From contig JAOPWW010000345.1 in assembly GCA_025965495.1 (NCBI GenBank), forward strand, positions 1 to 18,498: a DNA stretch of 18,498 nt, read 5' to 3'. How positions within the stretch are numbered: position 1 is the first letter of the stretch; each line of letters starts with the position of its first letter. This document shows, piece after piece, positions 7,839-15,275 of this stretch. Source of the DNA: Frankiales bacterium. Lineage in GTDB: Bacteria; Actinomycetota; Actinomycetes; Mycobacteriales; SCTD01. The position numbers and the translations under genes were made by a program. Under the pieces are notes generated by a model. That model searched no databases. It was given only the letters and a program-made list of their open reading frames with translations, and was not told the DNA's origin.

Positions 7839-7856
7839 CCTGTCCGCATCGGCAGG
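7839..7856. repeat. Small inverted repeat in the kinase leader
   Basis: CCTG-T-CCG-CAT-CGG-CAGG forms a seven-pair stem with one bulged T and a 3-base loop. It overlaps the possible sigma-28-like -10 (7846-7853) and sits within two copies of GTCACCC (7834-7840 and 7860-7866) spaced 26 bases apart. It may be an operator or a chance GC structure. Confidence 0.3.
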
Positions 7857-7873
7857 ACGGTCACCCGACTGAG
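7846..7873 (-). promoter_or_regulatory. Possible sigma-28/WhiG-type promoter for the hybrid kinase
   Basis: On the minus strand CTCA (7873-7870) is followed by 16 bases and GCCGATGC (7853-7846). The family consensus is TAAA-N15-GCCGATAA (FliA, WhiG); the -10 core GCCGAT is exact and the -35 is a weak match with spacing off by one. A transcript would begin about 50 bases before the ATG at 7788. Confidence 0.35.
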
Positions 7874-7899
7874 GGATTGCCGGCCCCCGGACCCCCGCC

Positions 7900-8022
7900 T
7901 CAGGTCTTCTTGGCCCCCGGCGTCATCACGGCCGTGATCGGCGACGGCGTCTGGCCGGTGGCCTTCTTGTTCTTGTCCGCCTTGGGCTTCTTGACCTCGC
8001 GGCCGCCCTTGTCCTTCGACAT
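7900..8022 (-). CDS. 40-residue lysine-rich hypothetical protein
   Basis: ATG at 8022 to TGA at 7900, beginning MSKDKGGREVKKPKADKNKK. Ten of 40 residues are lysine, mostly in the first half, with a TPSPITAVMTPGAKKT tail. No membrane segment, cysteine or known fold is visible. It resembles small lysine-rich hypothetical proteins seen in many actinomycetes, for which I know no function; nucleic-acid or ribosome binding would fit the charge but is a guess. A strong ribosome-binding site GAGGAG lies 6 bases before the ATG, the best on this strand in the window, which supports it as a real, well-translated gene. The frame stays open upstream opposite the SpoIIE gene; that part is a shadow. It lies 111 bases upstream of the hybrid kinase on the same strand. 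Confidence 0.8.
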   Translation of the reverse strand: MSKDKGGREVKKPKADKNKKATGQTPSPITAVMTPGAKKT

Positions 8023-8028
8023 GTCGCA

Positions 8029-8034
8029 CTCCTC
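8029..8034 (-). promoter_or_regulatory. Strong ribosome-binding site for the lysine-rich protein
   Basis: GAGGAG on the minus strand, separated by TGCGAC (6 bases) from the ATG at 8022. It fixes the start of this very short gene. Confidence 0.75.
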
Positions 8035-8044
8035 GCGCTGCTCG

Positions 8045-8068
8045 GCCCCCGCACGAGGACGCGGGGGC
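8045..8068. repeat. Perfect 8-bp stem hairpin in the divergent intergenic region
   Basis: GCCCCCGC (8045-8052) and GCGGGGGC (8061-8068) are exact reverse complements around the 8-base loop ACGAGGAC. On the minus strand the hairpin ends about 10 bases before the GAGGAG site of the lysine-rich gene, so it would lie in its leader if transcription starts further upstream. It could be an operator shared by the two divergent genes or an mRNA leader structure. Confidence 0.6.
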
Positions 8069-8100
8069 AGGATCAGACAGTGGCACAGGCGGAGGTCCCC

Positions 8101-8106
8101 TACGCT
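8101..8106 (+). promoter_or_regulatory. Possible -10 element (TACGCT) for the SpoIIE/GAF/PAS gene
   Basis: TACGCT fits the actinobacterial TANNNT -10 and would give a leader of about 18 bases containing the GAGGAG site at 8120. No convincing -35 is visible. Confidence 0.3.
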
Positions 8107-8119
8107 CGACGTCCGACGT

Positions 8120-8125
8120 GAGGAG
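8120..8125 (+). promoter_or_regulatory. Ribosome-binding site fixing the GTG start at 8131
   Basis: GAGGAG lies 5 bases before GTG 8131. An alternative GTG at 8118 overlaps this site and is in a different frame. Confidence 0.7.
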
Positions 8126-8130
8126 CCCCC

Positions 8131-11100
8131 GTGCCGCAGCTGGACCTCGTGGCGCGGCCGGAGGCGGTCCCGCTGGCCCGCACCTGGGCGCGGGAGGTCC
8201 TCGTCGACCTGGACGCGAGCGCGCTGCGCGACGACGTCGACCTCGTGCTGTCGGAGCTGCTGGCCAACGCCGTGCTGCACGCCCCCGGGCCGGCGCGCGT
8301 CGTGCTCGAGCGCGTCGCCGAGGGCGTCCGCCTGGAGGTCAGGGACGGCAGCACGACCGCGCCCCTGCGGCGGGAGAGCACCAGCGGAGCCACGACCGGA
8401 CGGGGGCTCAACCTCGTCGCGGCGCTGTCGCAGGGCTGGGGCGTGCAGGACCGCCCGGACCACGAGCACGGCAAGAGCGTCTGGTGCGTGCTGACCGGCG
8501 ACGCCGACGAGCAGGTCCCCGACCTCGACGTCGACGCGCTGCTCGAGGCCTTCTCCGACGACGACGTCCCCGGCCGGCCGCGACAGGACCCGCGGGTGGA
8601 GGTGCGGGTCGGCGAGGCACCCGTCGAGCTCCTGCGTGCCGCCAAGGACCACCTCGACGGGCTGCTGCGCGAGATCGCGCTGGCCGAGGGCGCCGGAGGG
8701 CTGCCCCGGGAGGTCGTCGAGCCGATGGCCGAGGCGGTGCGGCGCTTCGCCGACGCGCGGGGCCAGCTGCGCGCGCTCATCACCGCGGCCGCCGGCCGGG
8801 GCGAGCGCCGGGTCGACATCGTCTTCCGCCTGCCCGTCTCCCTTGCCGACGTGGGCGAGGAGTACCTGCAGGCCCTGTCGGCCGCCGACGCCTTCGCCCG
8901 GGACCGTCGCATGCTGTCGCTGGAGTCCCCGGTGGAGCACCGGGTGCTCCGCGAGTGGTACGTCGGCCGCCTCGTCGCGGGCCTGCGCGCCGCGGGCGGC
9001 CTGGGCCCCGACGTCCCGGAGGAGACCTTCGAGGCGCGGCTGCTGCGCGAGCTGCACCGGCTGCAGCAGGGCCAGCGCGCGGCCGAGCGCAGCGCGCAGC
9101 TGCAGCGGGCGACCGCCGGGCTGGCGGCAGCGGAGTCGGTCGAGGACATCGCGCGCATCGCGACGGCCGAGGGCGTGCGCATGCTCGGCGCCAGCGGCGG
9201 CGCGTTGACGCGGGCGTCCTCGGCCGGGACGGTCGCCGTCCACGAGGTCGGGCGCGACGTCGGTGTCGACGCCCGGTACCGGACGGCCCGTGGGAGCGGG
9301 CTGCCACCGGGGCCGAGCAGCCTGGCCCTGCGCACCGGCGAGACCGTCCTGGTCGAGAGCCGCGAGGACCGCGACGCCCGCTTCCCCGGCCTGGCCCGGG
9401 TGCAGCCCGACGTCGTGGCCGTCGCGGCGCTGCCGCTGCTCATCGCCGGGGAGGTCGTCGGCGCGCTGCGCTTCTCGTGGGACGAGCCGCACGTGTTCAG
9501 CGCCGACGACCGCGCGCTGCTCGACGGGCTCGCCGTCCAGACCGGCCAGGCCGTGGCCCGGGCCCAGGCCCTGCGCCGCCTGCGGGCCGTCCGCGACGAG
9601 CTCGACCGGCTGCTGCAGACCGACGGGCACGTGTCCGGGACCGACCTCGGCGTCCTGCGCACCCTCTACGGCGAGGCGCCCGTCGGGATCGCGGTCTACG
9701 ACGCGCAGGGCCGCTACCTCCGCGTCAACGAGGTCATCGCCTCGGTGAACGGGCGCTCGGCCGCCGACCACGTCGGCCGCGCGGTGCGCGACATCGTCGT
9801 CGGCACGCCGCAGGAGGCCGAGCGCCTGCACGAGCTGGTCCGGACCGTCTTCGAGACCGGGCGCACCCTCGAGGAGGAGGTGACGACCGCCCGGCACACG
9901 ACCAGCTGGCGCACCTCCTGGTTCCCCGTGCGCGACGCGGAGGGACAGGTCGAGGCCGCCGTCGTGCTGGCCGTCGAGATCACCGACCAGCGGCGGGCGG
10001 AGGCCCGGACCCGCCTGCTGGCGACCCTGGGCGACCGGCTGGGGCGAGCCCGCAGCCAGGGCGCCGTGCTCGAGGCGGTCGCCGACCTCCTCCTGCCCGA
10101 CCTCGCCGACTGGGTGTCGGTGCACCTGCAGGACCGCGAGGGCGCCGTGCGCTGCTTCCTGGTCCGGCACGCCGACCCCGCGCTGCAACCGGCGCTGGAC
10201 CGGCTGGCCGTCTCGTTCACCGTCCGCCTCGACCAGCCCCACGGCGCCGGCAAGGTCCTCGCCACCGGGCGCTCGGAGGTGCTCGCCGTGGTCGACGACC
10301 AGGTGCTGGAGGCCCTCGCGGGCCCGGACCGGACCTTCGCCGCCGCGATGCGCGAGGTCGGCGCCGGGGCCGGGGCCGTCGTCCCGCTGGTCGCCGGCGA
10401 GACCGTCCTCGGCGCGCTGAGCGTCAGCCGGCGGGCCACGGCCGCGCTGCCGCCGGAGGACCTGGCGGTCCTCGAGGACGTCGGCCGCCGGGCCGGCGTC
10501 GCCCTGCAGGGCGTGGCCGCCGTCTCGACCTCCGTCCGGCTGGAGATGGCGCTCGACGCCGCCGACGTCGGCTCCTTCGACTGGCACGTGCGCACCGGGC
10601 ACCTCGACTGGGACGACCGGCTGTTCCGGCTGCTCGACGTCGACCAGACGACCTTCGACGGCAGCCTGCAGACCTTCTTCGGCCAGCTGCACCCCGACGA
10701 CGCCGAGGTGATGCGGGAGGCCATGACGCGCTCCGTCCTCGAGGTCGGGGAGCTGGCCGCGACCTACCGGGTGCTGCTCCACGACGGCGGCCTGCGGTGG
10801 CTGGAGGCGCGCGGACGGGCGCTCCCGGGCGCCGACGGGGCGACCGAGCGCCTCGTCGGGGTGGTCGTCGACGTGACGGAGCGCCAGCTCGGGCAGCAGC
10901 GGGCCGAGCGGACGCTCGAGCTCATGGGCGACGCGTTCTTCCTGCTCGACGACCGCTGGTGCTTCCGCTACCTCAACCGCGAGGCCGAGCGCCTGCTCGC
11001 CCGCGACCGGTCGCAGCTGCTCGGCCGCTCGGTCTGGGAGGTCTTCCCCGACGCCGTCGGCACCGCCTTCGAGCAGCAGTACGAGCGCGCCGTCCGCGAC

Positions 11101-12510
11101 GGCGTGCCGGTCCGCTTCGAGCAGTGGTTCCCCGCGCTCGACCGCCTCTTCGAGGTGCGCGCCCACCCGGGCCCGGACGGGCTCGCCGTCTACTTCGTCG
11201 ACGCCGGGGTGCGCCGCGCGACCGAGCGCGAGCGCGACCGGGCCCTCGCCCGGCTCGCCCTCATCGACGCCGTCGGCGTCGCCCTGACCGAGGTCCTGGA
11301 CGTCGACCAGGCGCTGACCCGGCTCGCCGGGCTGCTCGTCCCCGGGTTCGCCGACCTGTGCACGATCGACCTCGCGGACGGCGGCGTGCAGAGCGCCCGC
11401 TCGGTCGTGACCACCGCCGCCGACCCGGCCAAGGCGGAGGCGATGCTGAAGGCCGAGGCCGTGCTGCCCCGCCGTCGCAACCCCGGCTCGGGCGTGCACC
11501 AGGTCCTCGCGGGCGCACCCCTGGTGCACCTCGCCGTCACGGACGAGCACCTCGCCAAGATCGCCTCCGACAGCACGCAGGCCGACCTGTGGGTGCAGAT
11601 CCAGATGCGGCACGCCTGCGTCGTGCCGCTGGCCGCGCGCGGACGGGTCTTCGGCGCGATCAGCCTGCTCCGCACCGGCGACCAGGCGCTCCCGTTCCTC
11701 GAGGAGGACCTGGCCCTGCTCCAGGACGTCGGCCGCCGCGCGGGACTGCTCGTCGACAACGTCGCGCAGTACACCGCCCAGCGGCAGGTCGCCGAGGACC
11801 TGCAGCACAGCCTGCTGCCCGAGCTCCCCGCCGTCGCCGGCCTCCAGCTCGGCGCCGCCTACCAGCCCTCCAGCAGCGCCTCCCTGGTCGGCGGCGACTG
11901 GTACGACGCCTTCGTGCTGCCCGACGGCTCCACCGGGCTGGTCGTCGGCGACGTCATGGGTCACGACATGGCGGCCGCCGCCGCGATGGGACAGCTGCGG
12001 TCGGTGCTGCGCACCTGCGCCGCCGACGGTGACAGCCCCGCGCGGGTGCTCGGCCGGCTGGACCGGCTCGTGTCGTCGTTCGCGATGGCCGACCTCGCGA
12101 CCGTCGTCTACGCCCAGCTCGCCCGGCGCGCCGACGGCGGGGCCGTGCTCACCTGGTCGAACGCGGGCCACCCCTCGCCGCTGCTGCTCGCGCCCGACGG
12201 TTCGGCCCGGTACCTCGACGGCGGCCGCGGCGTGATGATCGGGACCGGCGTCGACGCGCCGCGCGACCAGGCCGTGGAGCAGGTCGACGCCGGCAGCACC
12301 GTGCTCATGTTCACCGACGGCCTGGTCGAGCGCCGGGGGCGGGACATGGACGACATGCTCGAGGAGCTGTCCCACACCGCGGTGCGGCTGCTCGGCGAGG
12401 TCGGCTCCCCGGACGAGCTGTGCGCCCGGCTGCTCGCCACCGTCCGCCGCGACGGCGGGACCGACGACGCCGCCGTCGTCGCGCTGCGGCTCCTGCCCGG
12501 CGAGAGCTGA
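8131..12510 (+). CDS. RsbW-like ATPase / GAF-PAS multi-sensor / SpoIIE (PP2C) phosphatase fusion
   Basis: A 1459-residue soluble signalling protein. Residues 1-125 are an anti-sigma-type HATPase: N-box SELLANAVLHA (E42, N46), G1 RDGST (D72), G2 GRGLNLV (90-96). Residues about 155-320 form a charged, mostly helical region that I cannot assign to a named domain. Then follow GAF1 (323-486), PAS1 (508-626), GAF2 (630-797), PAS2 (802-923), PAS3 (927-1036), GAF3 (1043-1223) and a C-terminal SpoIIE/PP2C phosphatase (1224-1457) with GGDWYD (D1256, D1259), GDVMGHD (D1274), FTDG (D1396) and TDDA (1444-1447), the metal-binding aspartates. The ends match the two opposing activities of partner switching: phosphorylation and dephosphorylation of anti-sigma antagonists. 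No STAS antagonist or sigma factor is nearby, so the target must be encoded elsewhere. GAGGAG lies 5 bases before the GTG start. Confidence 0.93.
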   Translation: MPQLDLVARPEAVPLARTWAREVLVDLDASALRDDVDLVLSELLANAVLHAPGPARVVLERVAEGVRLEVRDGSTTAPLRRESTSGATTGRGLNLVAALSQGWGVQDRPDHEHGKSVWCVLTGDADEQVPDLDVDALLEAFSDDDVPGRPRQDPRVEVRVGEAPVELLRAAKDHLDGLLREIALAEGAGGLPREVVEPMAEAVRRFADARGQLRALITAAAGRGERRVDIVFRLPVSLADVGEEYLQALSAADAFARDRRMLSLESPVEHRVLREWYVGRLVAGLRAAGGLGPDVPEETFEARLLRELHRLQQGQRAAERSAQLQRATAGLAAAESVEDIARIATAEGVRMLGASGGALTRASSAGTVAVHEVGRDVGVDARYRTARGSGLPPGPSSLALRTGETVLVESREDRDARFPGLARVQPDVVAVAALPLLIAGEVVGALRFSWDEPHVFSADDRALLDGLAVQTGQAVARAQALRRLRAVRDELDRLLQTDGHVSGTDLGVLRTLYGEAPVGIAVYDAQGRYLRVNEVIASVNGRSAADHVGRAVRDIVVGTPQEAERLHELVRTVFETGRTLEEEVTTARHTTSWRTSWFPVRDAEGQVEAAVVLAVEITDQRRAEARTRLLATLGDRLGRARSQGAVLEAVADLLLPDLADWVSVHLQDREGAVRCFLVRHADPALQPALDRLAVSFTVRLDQPHGAGKVLATGRSEVLAVVDDQVLEALAGPDRTFAAAMREVGAGAGAVVPLVAGETVLGALSVSRRATAALPPEDLAVLEDVGRRAGVALQGVAAVSTSVRLEMALDAADVGSFDWHVRTGHLDWDDRLFRLLDVDQTTFDGSLQTFFGQLHPDDAEVMREAMTRSVLEVGELAATYRVLLHDGGLRWLEARGRALPGADGATERLVGVVVDVTERQLGQQRAERTLELMGDAFFLLDDRWCFRYLNREAERLLARDRSQLLGRSVWEVFPDAVGTAFEQQYERAVRDGVPVRFEQWFPALDRLFEVRAHPGPDGLAVYFVDAGVRRATERERDRALARLALIDAVGVALTEVLDVDQALTRLAGLLVPGFADLCTIDLADGGVQSARSVVTTAADPAKAEAMLKAEAVLPRRRNPGSGVHQVLAGAPLVHLAVTDEHLAKIASDSTQADLWVQIQMRHACVVPLAARGRVFGAISLLRTGDQALPFLEEDLALLQDVGRRAGLLVDNVAQYTAQRQVAEDLQHSLLPELPAVAGLQLGAAYQPSSSASLVGGDWYDAFVLPDGSTGLVVGDVMGHDMAAAAAMGQLRSVLRTCAADGDSPARVLGRLDRLVSSFAMADLATVVYAQLARRADGGAVLTWSNAGHPSPLLLAPDGSARYLDGGRGVMIGTGVDAPRDQAVEQVDAGSTVLMFTDGLVERRGRDMDDMLEELSHTAVRLLGEVGSPDELCARLLATVRRDGGTDDAAVVALRLLPGES

Positions 12511-12542
12511 CGCAGGTCCGGGACCGCACCGCGGCGCGCTGG

Positions 12543-12548
12543 CAGACT
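12543..12548 (+). promoter_or_regulatory. Possible leaderless -10 element before ligC (CAGACT)
   Basis: CAGACT, six bases, then GTG at 12555. It differs from TAGACT, a common actinobacterial -10, only at the first base. There is no ribosome-binding site before this GTG, which fits leaderless translation. Confidence 0.35.
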
Positions 12549-12554
12549 CCGGTC

Positions 12555-13619
12555 GTGGACCTGCCTGTCATGCCGCCCGTCAAGCCGATGCTCGCCAAGA
12601 GCGTGCCCGGCGTCCCCGAGGGCGAGTACCTCTACGAGCCGAAGTGGGACGGCTTCCGCTGCATCGTGTTCCGCGACGGCGACGAGGTCGAGCTCGGCAG
12701 CCGCAACGAGAAGCCGCTGACCCGGTACTTCCCGGAGGTCGTGGCCGCGGTCAAGGAGTCGCTGCCGGACCGGTGCGTCGTCGACGGCGAGATCGTCATC
12801 GTCACCGGCGACCGGCTCGACTTCGAGGCGCTCCTGCAGCGCATCCACCCGGCCGCCTCCCGGGTCACGAGGCTGGCCGACGAGACGCCCGCGAGCTTCG
12901 TGGCCTTCGACCTGCTCGCGCTCGGCGACGACGACCTCACCGGCCGCACCCAGGCAGAGCGGCGGGTCCTGCTCGAGCAGGCCCACGCCGGCGCGCGCCC
13001 GCCCGTGCACCTCACCCCGGTGTCGGCCGACCCCGCGACCGCCCGTGGCTGGTTCGAGGTCTTCGAGGGCGCCGGCCTCGACGGCGTGATCGCCAAGCCC
13101 GCCGGCCAGACCTACCAGCAGGACAAGCGCGTGATGACCAAGGTCAAGCACGCCCGGACGGCCGACGTCGTCGTCGCGGGCTACCGGCTGCACAAGAGCG
13201 GTCCGGTGGTCGGCTCGCTGGTGCTCGGCCTCTACGACGGCGCAGGCAGCCTGCAGCACGTCGGCGTCGCCGCCTCCTTCACGATGGCCCGACGCCAGGA
13301 GCTGCTGGCCGAGCTCGCCCCCTACGTCACCGACGGGCCGCACCCGTGGGTCGGCGACGCCGTCCCGGAGCGGCACCCGGGGCAGTCGGCGGGCAGCCGG
13401 TGGAACTCCGGCAAGGACCTCGGGTTCGTCCCCCTGCGTCCGGAGCTGGTGGCCGAGGTCGGCTACGACGCCATGGAGGGCAGCCGGTTCCGCCACACCG
13501 CGCAGTTCAAGCACTGGCGCCACGACCGCGACGCCGCGTCCTGCACCTACGAGCAGCTGGACCGGCCGGTCCGCTACGACCTCGCCGAGGTGCTGGCCAC
13601 CGGGGACGGCAGCGCGTGA
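12555..13619 (+). CDS. ligC: ATP-dependent DNA ligase LigC
   Basis: A 354-residue ligase with only the adenylation and OB-fold domains, the layout and length of mycobacterial LigC. Motif I is EPKWDGFR, with K30 as the nucleophile that takes AMP. VVDGEI (75-80), AFDLLALGDDD (117-127), DGVIAKP (176-182) and TKVKHARTAD (195-204) are motifs III to V, and the C-terminal WNSGKDLGFVPLRPELVAEV and FRHTAQFKHWR segments are strongly LigC-like. It seals nicks in duplex DNA using ATP and is thought to serve backup or short-patch repair; no Ku gene is in the window. The GTG at 12555 is chosen because the protein then begins VDLPVMPPVKPMLAKSV, which lines up with the known LigC N-terminus; ATG at 12570 is the alternative. 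The stop overlaps the ABC-F start by GTGA. Confidence 0.92.
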   Translation: MDLPVMPPVKPMLAKSVPGVPEGEYLYEPKWDGFRCIVFRDGDEVELGSRNEKPLTRYFPEVVAAVKESLPDRCVVDGEIVIVTGDRLDFEALLQRIHPAASRVTRLADETPASFVAFDLLALGDDDLTGRTQAERRVLLEQAHAGARPPVHLTPVSADPATARGWFEVFEGAGLDGVIAKPAGQTYQQDKRVMTKVKHARTADVVVAGYRLHKSGPVVGSLVLGLYDGAGSLQHVGVAASFTMARRQELLAELAPYVTDGPHPWVGDAVPERHPGQSAGSRWNSGKDLGFVPLRPELVAEVGYDAMEGSRFRHTAQFKHWRHDRDAASCTYEQLDRPVRYDLAEVLATGDGSA

Positions 13620-15253
13620 GCGCCACGCTGGTCGCCGGCGGCGTCACCGTCGTGCGCGGCCCCTCGCTCGTGCTGTCCGACGTCAGCCTGACGGTGGCGC
13701 CCGGCTCGCGGGTCGGCGTCGTCGGTCCCAACGGCGTCGGCAAGTCGACGCTGCTGGCCACGCTCGCGGGCGCCCTCGGACCCGACAGCGGGACGGTCGC
13801 CCTCGCTCCCCCGACGGCGACGGTCGGCCTGCTGCCGCAGGAGCCCGACCGCCGGCCCGGCGAGACCCTGGCGGCGTTCCTCGGGCGCCGGACCGGCGTG
13901 ACGGCCGCGCAGGAGGCGCTGGACGCGGCCACCGTCCTGCTGACCGAGGAGGCGCCCGGCGCGGACGACGTCTACAGCGGGGCGCTCGAGCGCTGGCTGG
14001 ACCTCGGCGGCGCCGACCTCGACGTCCGCAGCGAGGAGGTCTGCGCCGACCTCGGGCTCCCGGCGGACCTGCTCGCCGCCGAGACGGTCACCCTGTCCGG
14101 CGGGCAGGCGGCCCGGGCGTCGCTGGCGAGCGTCCTGCTGTCCCGCTACGACGTCTTCCTGCTCGACGAGCCGACCAACGACCTCGACTTCGCGGGGCTG
14201 GAGCGGCTGGAGCGGTTCGTGCTCGGGCTGCAGGCCGGGCTGGTCGTCGTCAGCCACGACCGCGAGTTCCTGTCGCGGACCATCACCAGCGTCCTGGACC
14301 TGGACGAGCCGAGCCGCACCGCACGGCTCTACAACGGCGGCTGGGACGCCTACCTCGAGGCGCGGGCGCTCGCGCGCCGGCAGGCCCGCGACTCCTACGA
14401 GGAGTACGACGACAAGCGCAGCGGCCTGGTCGACCAGGCCCAGCGGCAGCGCGAGCAGTCGGTCCGCGGCGCGGTGCGGGCCAAGCGCAAGATGCCCGAC
14501 AACGACCGCGCGGCCAAGGGCGCCCGGATCGAGGCCGCGACCCACTCGGCGGGCCGCGTCAAGACGATCGAGGCGCAGCTGCGCCGGCTCGAGGAGGTCG
14601 AGGAGCCGCGCAAGGAGTGGCAGCTCAAGCTCGAGATCGCGGCCGCGCCCCGCTCGGGCGACGTCGTCGCGACGCTGGTCGACGCCGTCGTCGACCGGGG
14701 CGGCTTCGTGCTCGGGCCGGTGACCCTGCAGGTGTCCTACGGCGAGCGCACCGCCCTGGTCGGGCCGAACGGGGCGGGCAAGACGACGCTGCTGGGGGCG
14801 CTGCTGGGCCGGGTGCCGCTGGCGTCGGGGCGGCAGTCGCTCGGCAGCGGCGTCGCGCTCGGCGAGCTGGACCAGGCGCGGTCGGCGTTCCGCGGGGAGG
14901 CCACCGTCGTCGAGGTGGTCGAGGAGGCGACGCAGTGGCCGGCGGGCGAGGTGCGGACGCTGCTCGCGAAGTTCGGGCTCAAGGCCGACCACGTGCACCG
15001 CGCTGCGGCGTCGCTGTCGCCGGGCGAGCGGACCCGCGCCGGGCTCGCCCTGCTGCAGGCGGTGGGGGTCAACCTGCTGGTGCTGGACGAGCCGACCAAC
15101 CACCTCGACCTGCCGGCGATCGAGCAGCTGGAGGAGGCCCTCGCGGCCTACGAGGGCACGCTGCTGCTGGTCTCGCACGACCGGCGGCTGCTCGAGGCGG
15201 TGGAGGTCACCCGCACCCTGCGCGTCGAGGGCGGGCAGGTCACCGCGCGGTGA
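13616..15253 (+). CDS. ABC-F family ATPase (translation factor or ribosome protection type)
   Basis: A 545-residue protein with two ATP-binding cassettes and no membrane helices. The first has Walker A GPNGVGKST (K43), signature LSGGQ (160-164) and Walker B FLLDEPTND (E185). The second has GPNGAGKTT (K389), a variant signature LSPGE, and LVLDEPTNHLD (E492). Between them (about 240-335) is a highly charged helical linker rich in Arg, Lys and Glu, the P-site tRNA interaction motif of ABC-F proteins. Such proteins bind the ribosomal E site; some displace antibiotics and others are housekeeping factors. The second-cassette wording resembles the mycobacterial Rv1473-like group linked to macrolide tolerance, but sequence alone cannot decide. 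The GTG start overlaps the ligC stop by four bases. The frame stays open back through ligC, but that stretch is an Arg/Pro-rich shadow. Confidence 0.9.
   Translation: MSATLVAGGVTVVRGPSLVLSDVSLTVAPGSRVGVVGPNGVGKSTLLATLAGALGPDSGTVALAPPTATVGLLPQEPDRRPGETLAAFLGRRTGVTAAQEALDAATVLLTEEAPGADDVYSGALERWLDLGGADLDVRSEEVCADLGLPADLLAAETVTLSGGQAARASLASVLLSRYDVFLLDEPTNDLDFAGLERLERFVLGLQAGLVVVSHDREFLSRTITSVLDLDEPSRTARLYNGGWDAYLEARALARRQARDSYEEYDDKRSGLVDQAQRQREQSVRGAVRAKRKMPDNDRAAKGARIEAATHSAGRVKTIEAQLRRLEEVEEPRKEWQLKLEIAAAPRSGDVVATLVDAVVDRGGFVLGPVTLQVSYGERTALVGPNGAGKTTLLGALLGRVPLASGRQSLGSGVALGELDQARSAFRGEATVVEVVEEATQWPAGEVRTLLAKFGLKADHVHRAAASLSPGERTRAGLALLQAVGVNLLVLDEPTNHLDLPAIEQLEEALAAYEGTLLLVSHDRRLLEAVEVTRTLRVEGGQVTAR
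15240..15253. repeat. 14-bp perfect palindrome at the ABC-F stop, upstream of tesB
   Basis: TCACCGCGCGGTGA is its own reverse complement and ends with the ABC-F stop codon. It lies 11 bases before the possible tesB -10 hexamer. A second, shorter dyad TCAC-CCC-GTGA (15269-15279) overlaps the tesB start. It could be a regulator site for the thioesterase genes. Confidence 0.45.
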
Positions 15254-15263
15254 GCCGGTCCGG

Positions 15264-15269
15264 CATGAT
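15264..15269 (+). promoter_or_regulatory. Possible leaderless -10 element before tesB (CATGAT)
   Basis: CATGAT, six bases, then GTG at 15276, with no ribosome-binding site. The first base departs from TANNNT. Confidence 0.3.
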
Positions 15270-15275
15270 CACCCC

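Noticed and set aside
7900..12375. A 1491-codon minus-strand open frame opposite the SpoIIE gene
   Set aside because: It is a stop-free antisense shadow of GC-rich coding DNA: its translation is His/Arg/Gly/Gln-rich with no domain. Only its last 40 codons, after a GAGGAG site, look like a gene.
12515..12525. GGTC-CGG-GACC inverted repeat after the SpoIIE stop, as a terminator
   Set aside because: A 4-bp stem with a 3-base loop and no U-tract is expected by chance in this composition.
12644..15253. An 869-codon plus-strand frame suggesting a ligase/ABC fusion
   Set aside because: The part inside ligC is Arg/Pro-rich shadow. Recognisable ABC-F protein begins at GTG 13616, which overlaps the ligC stop.
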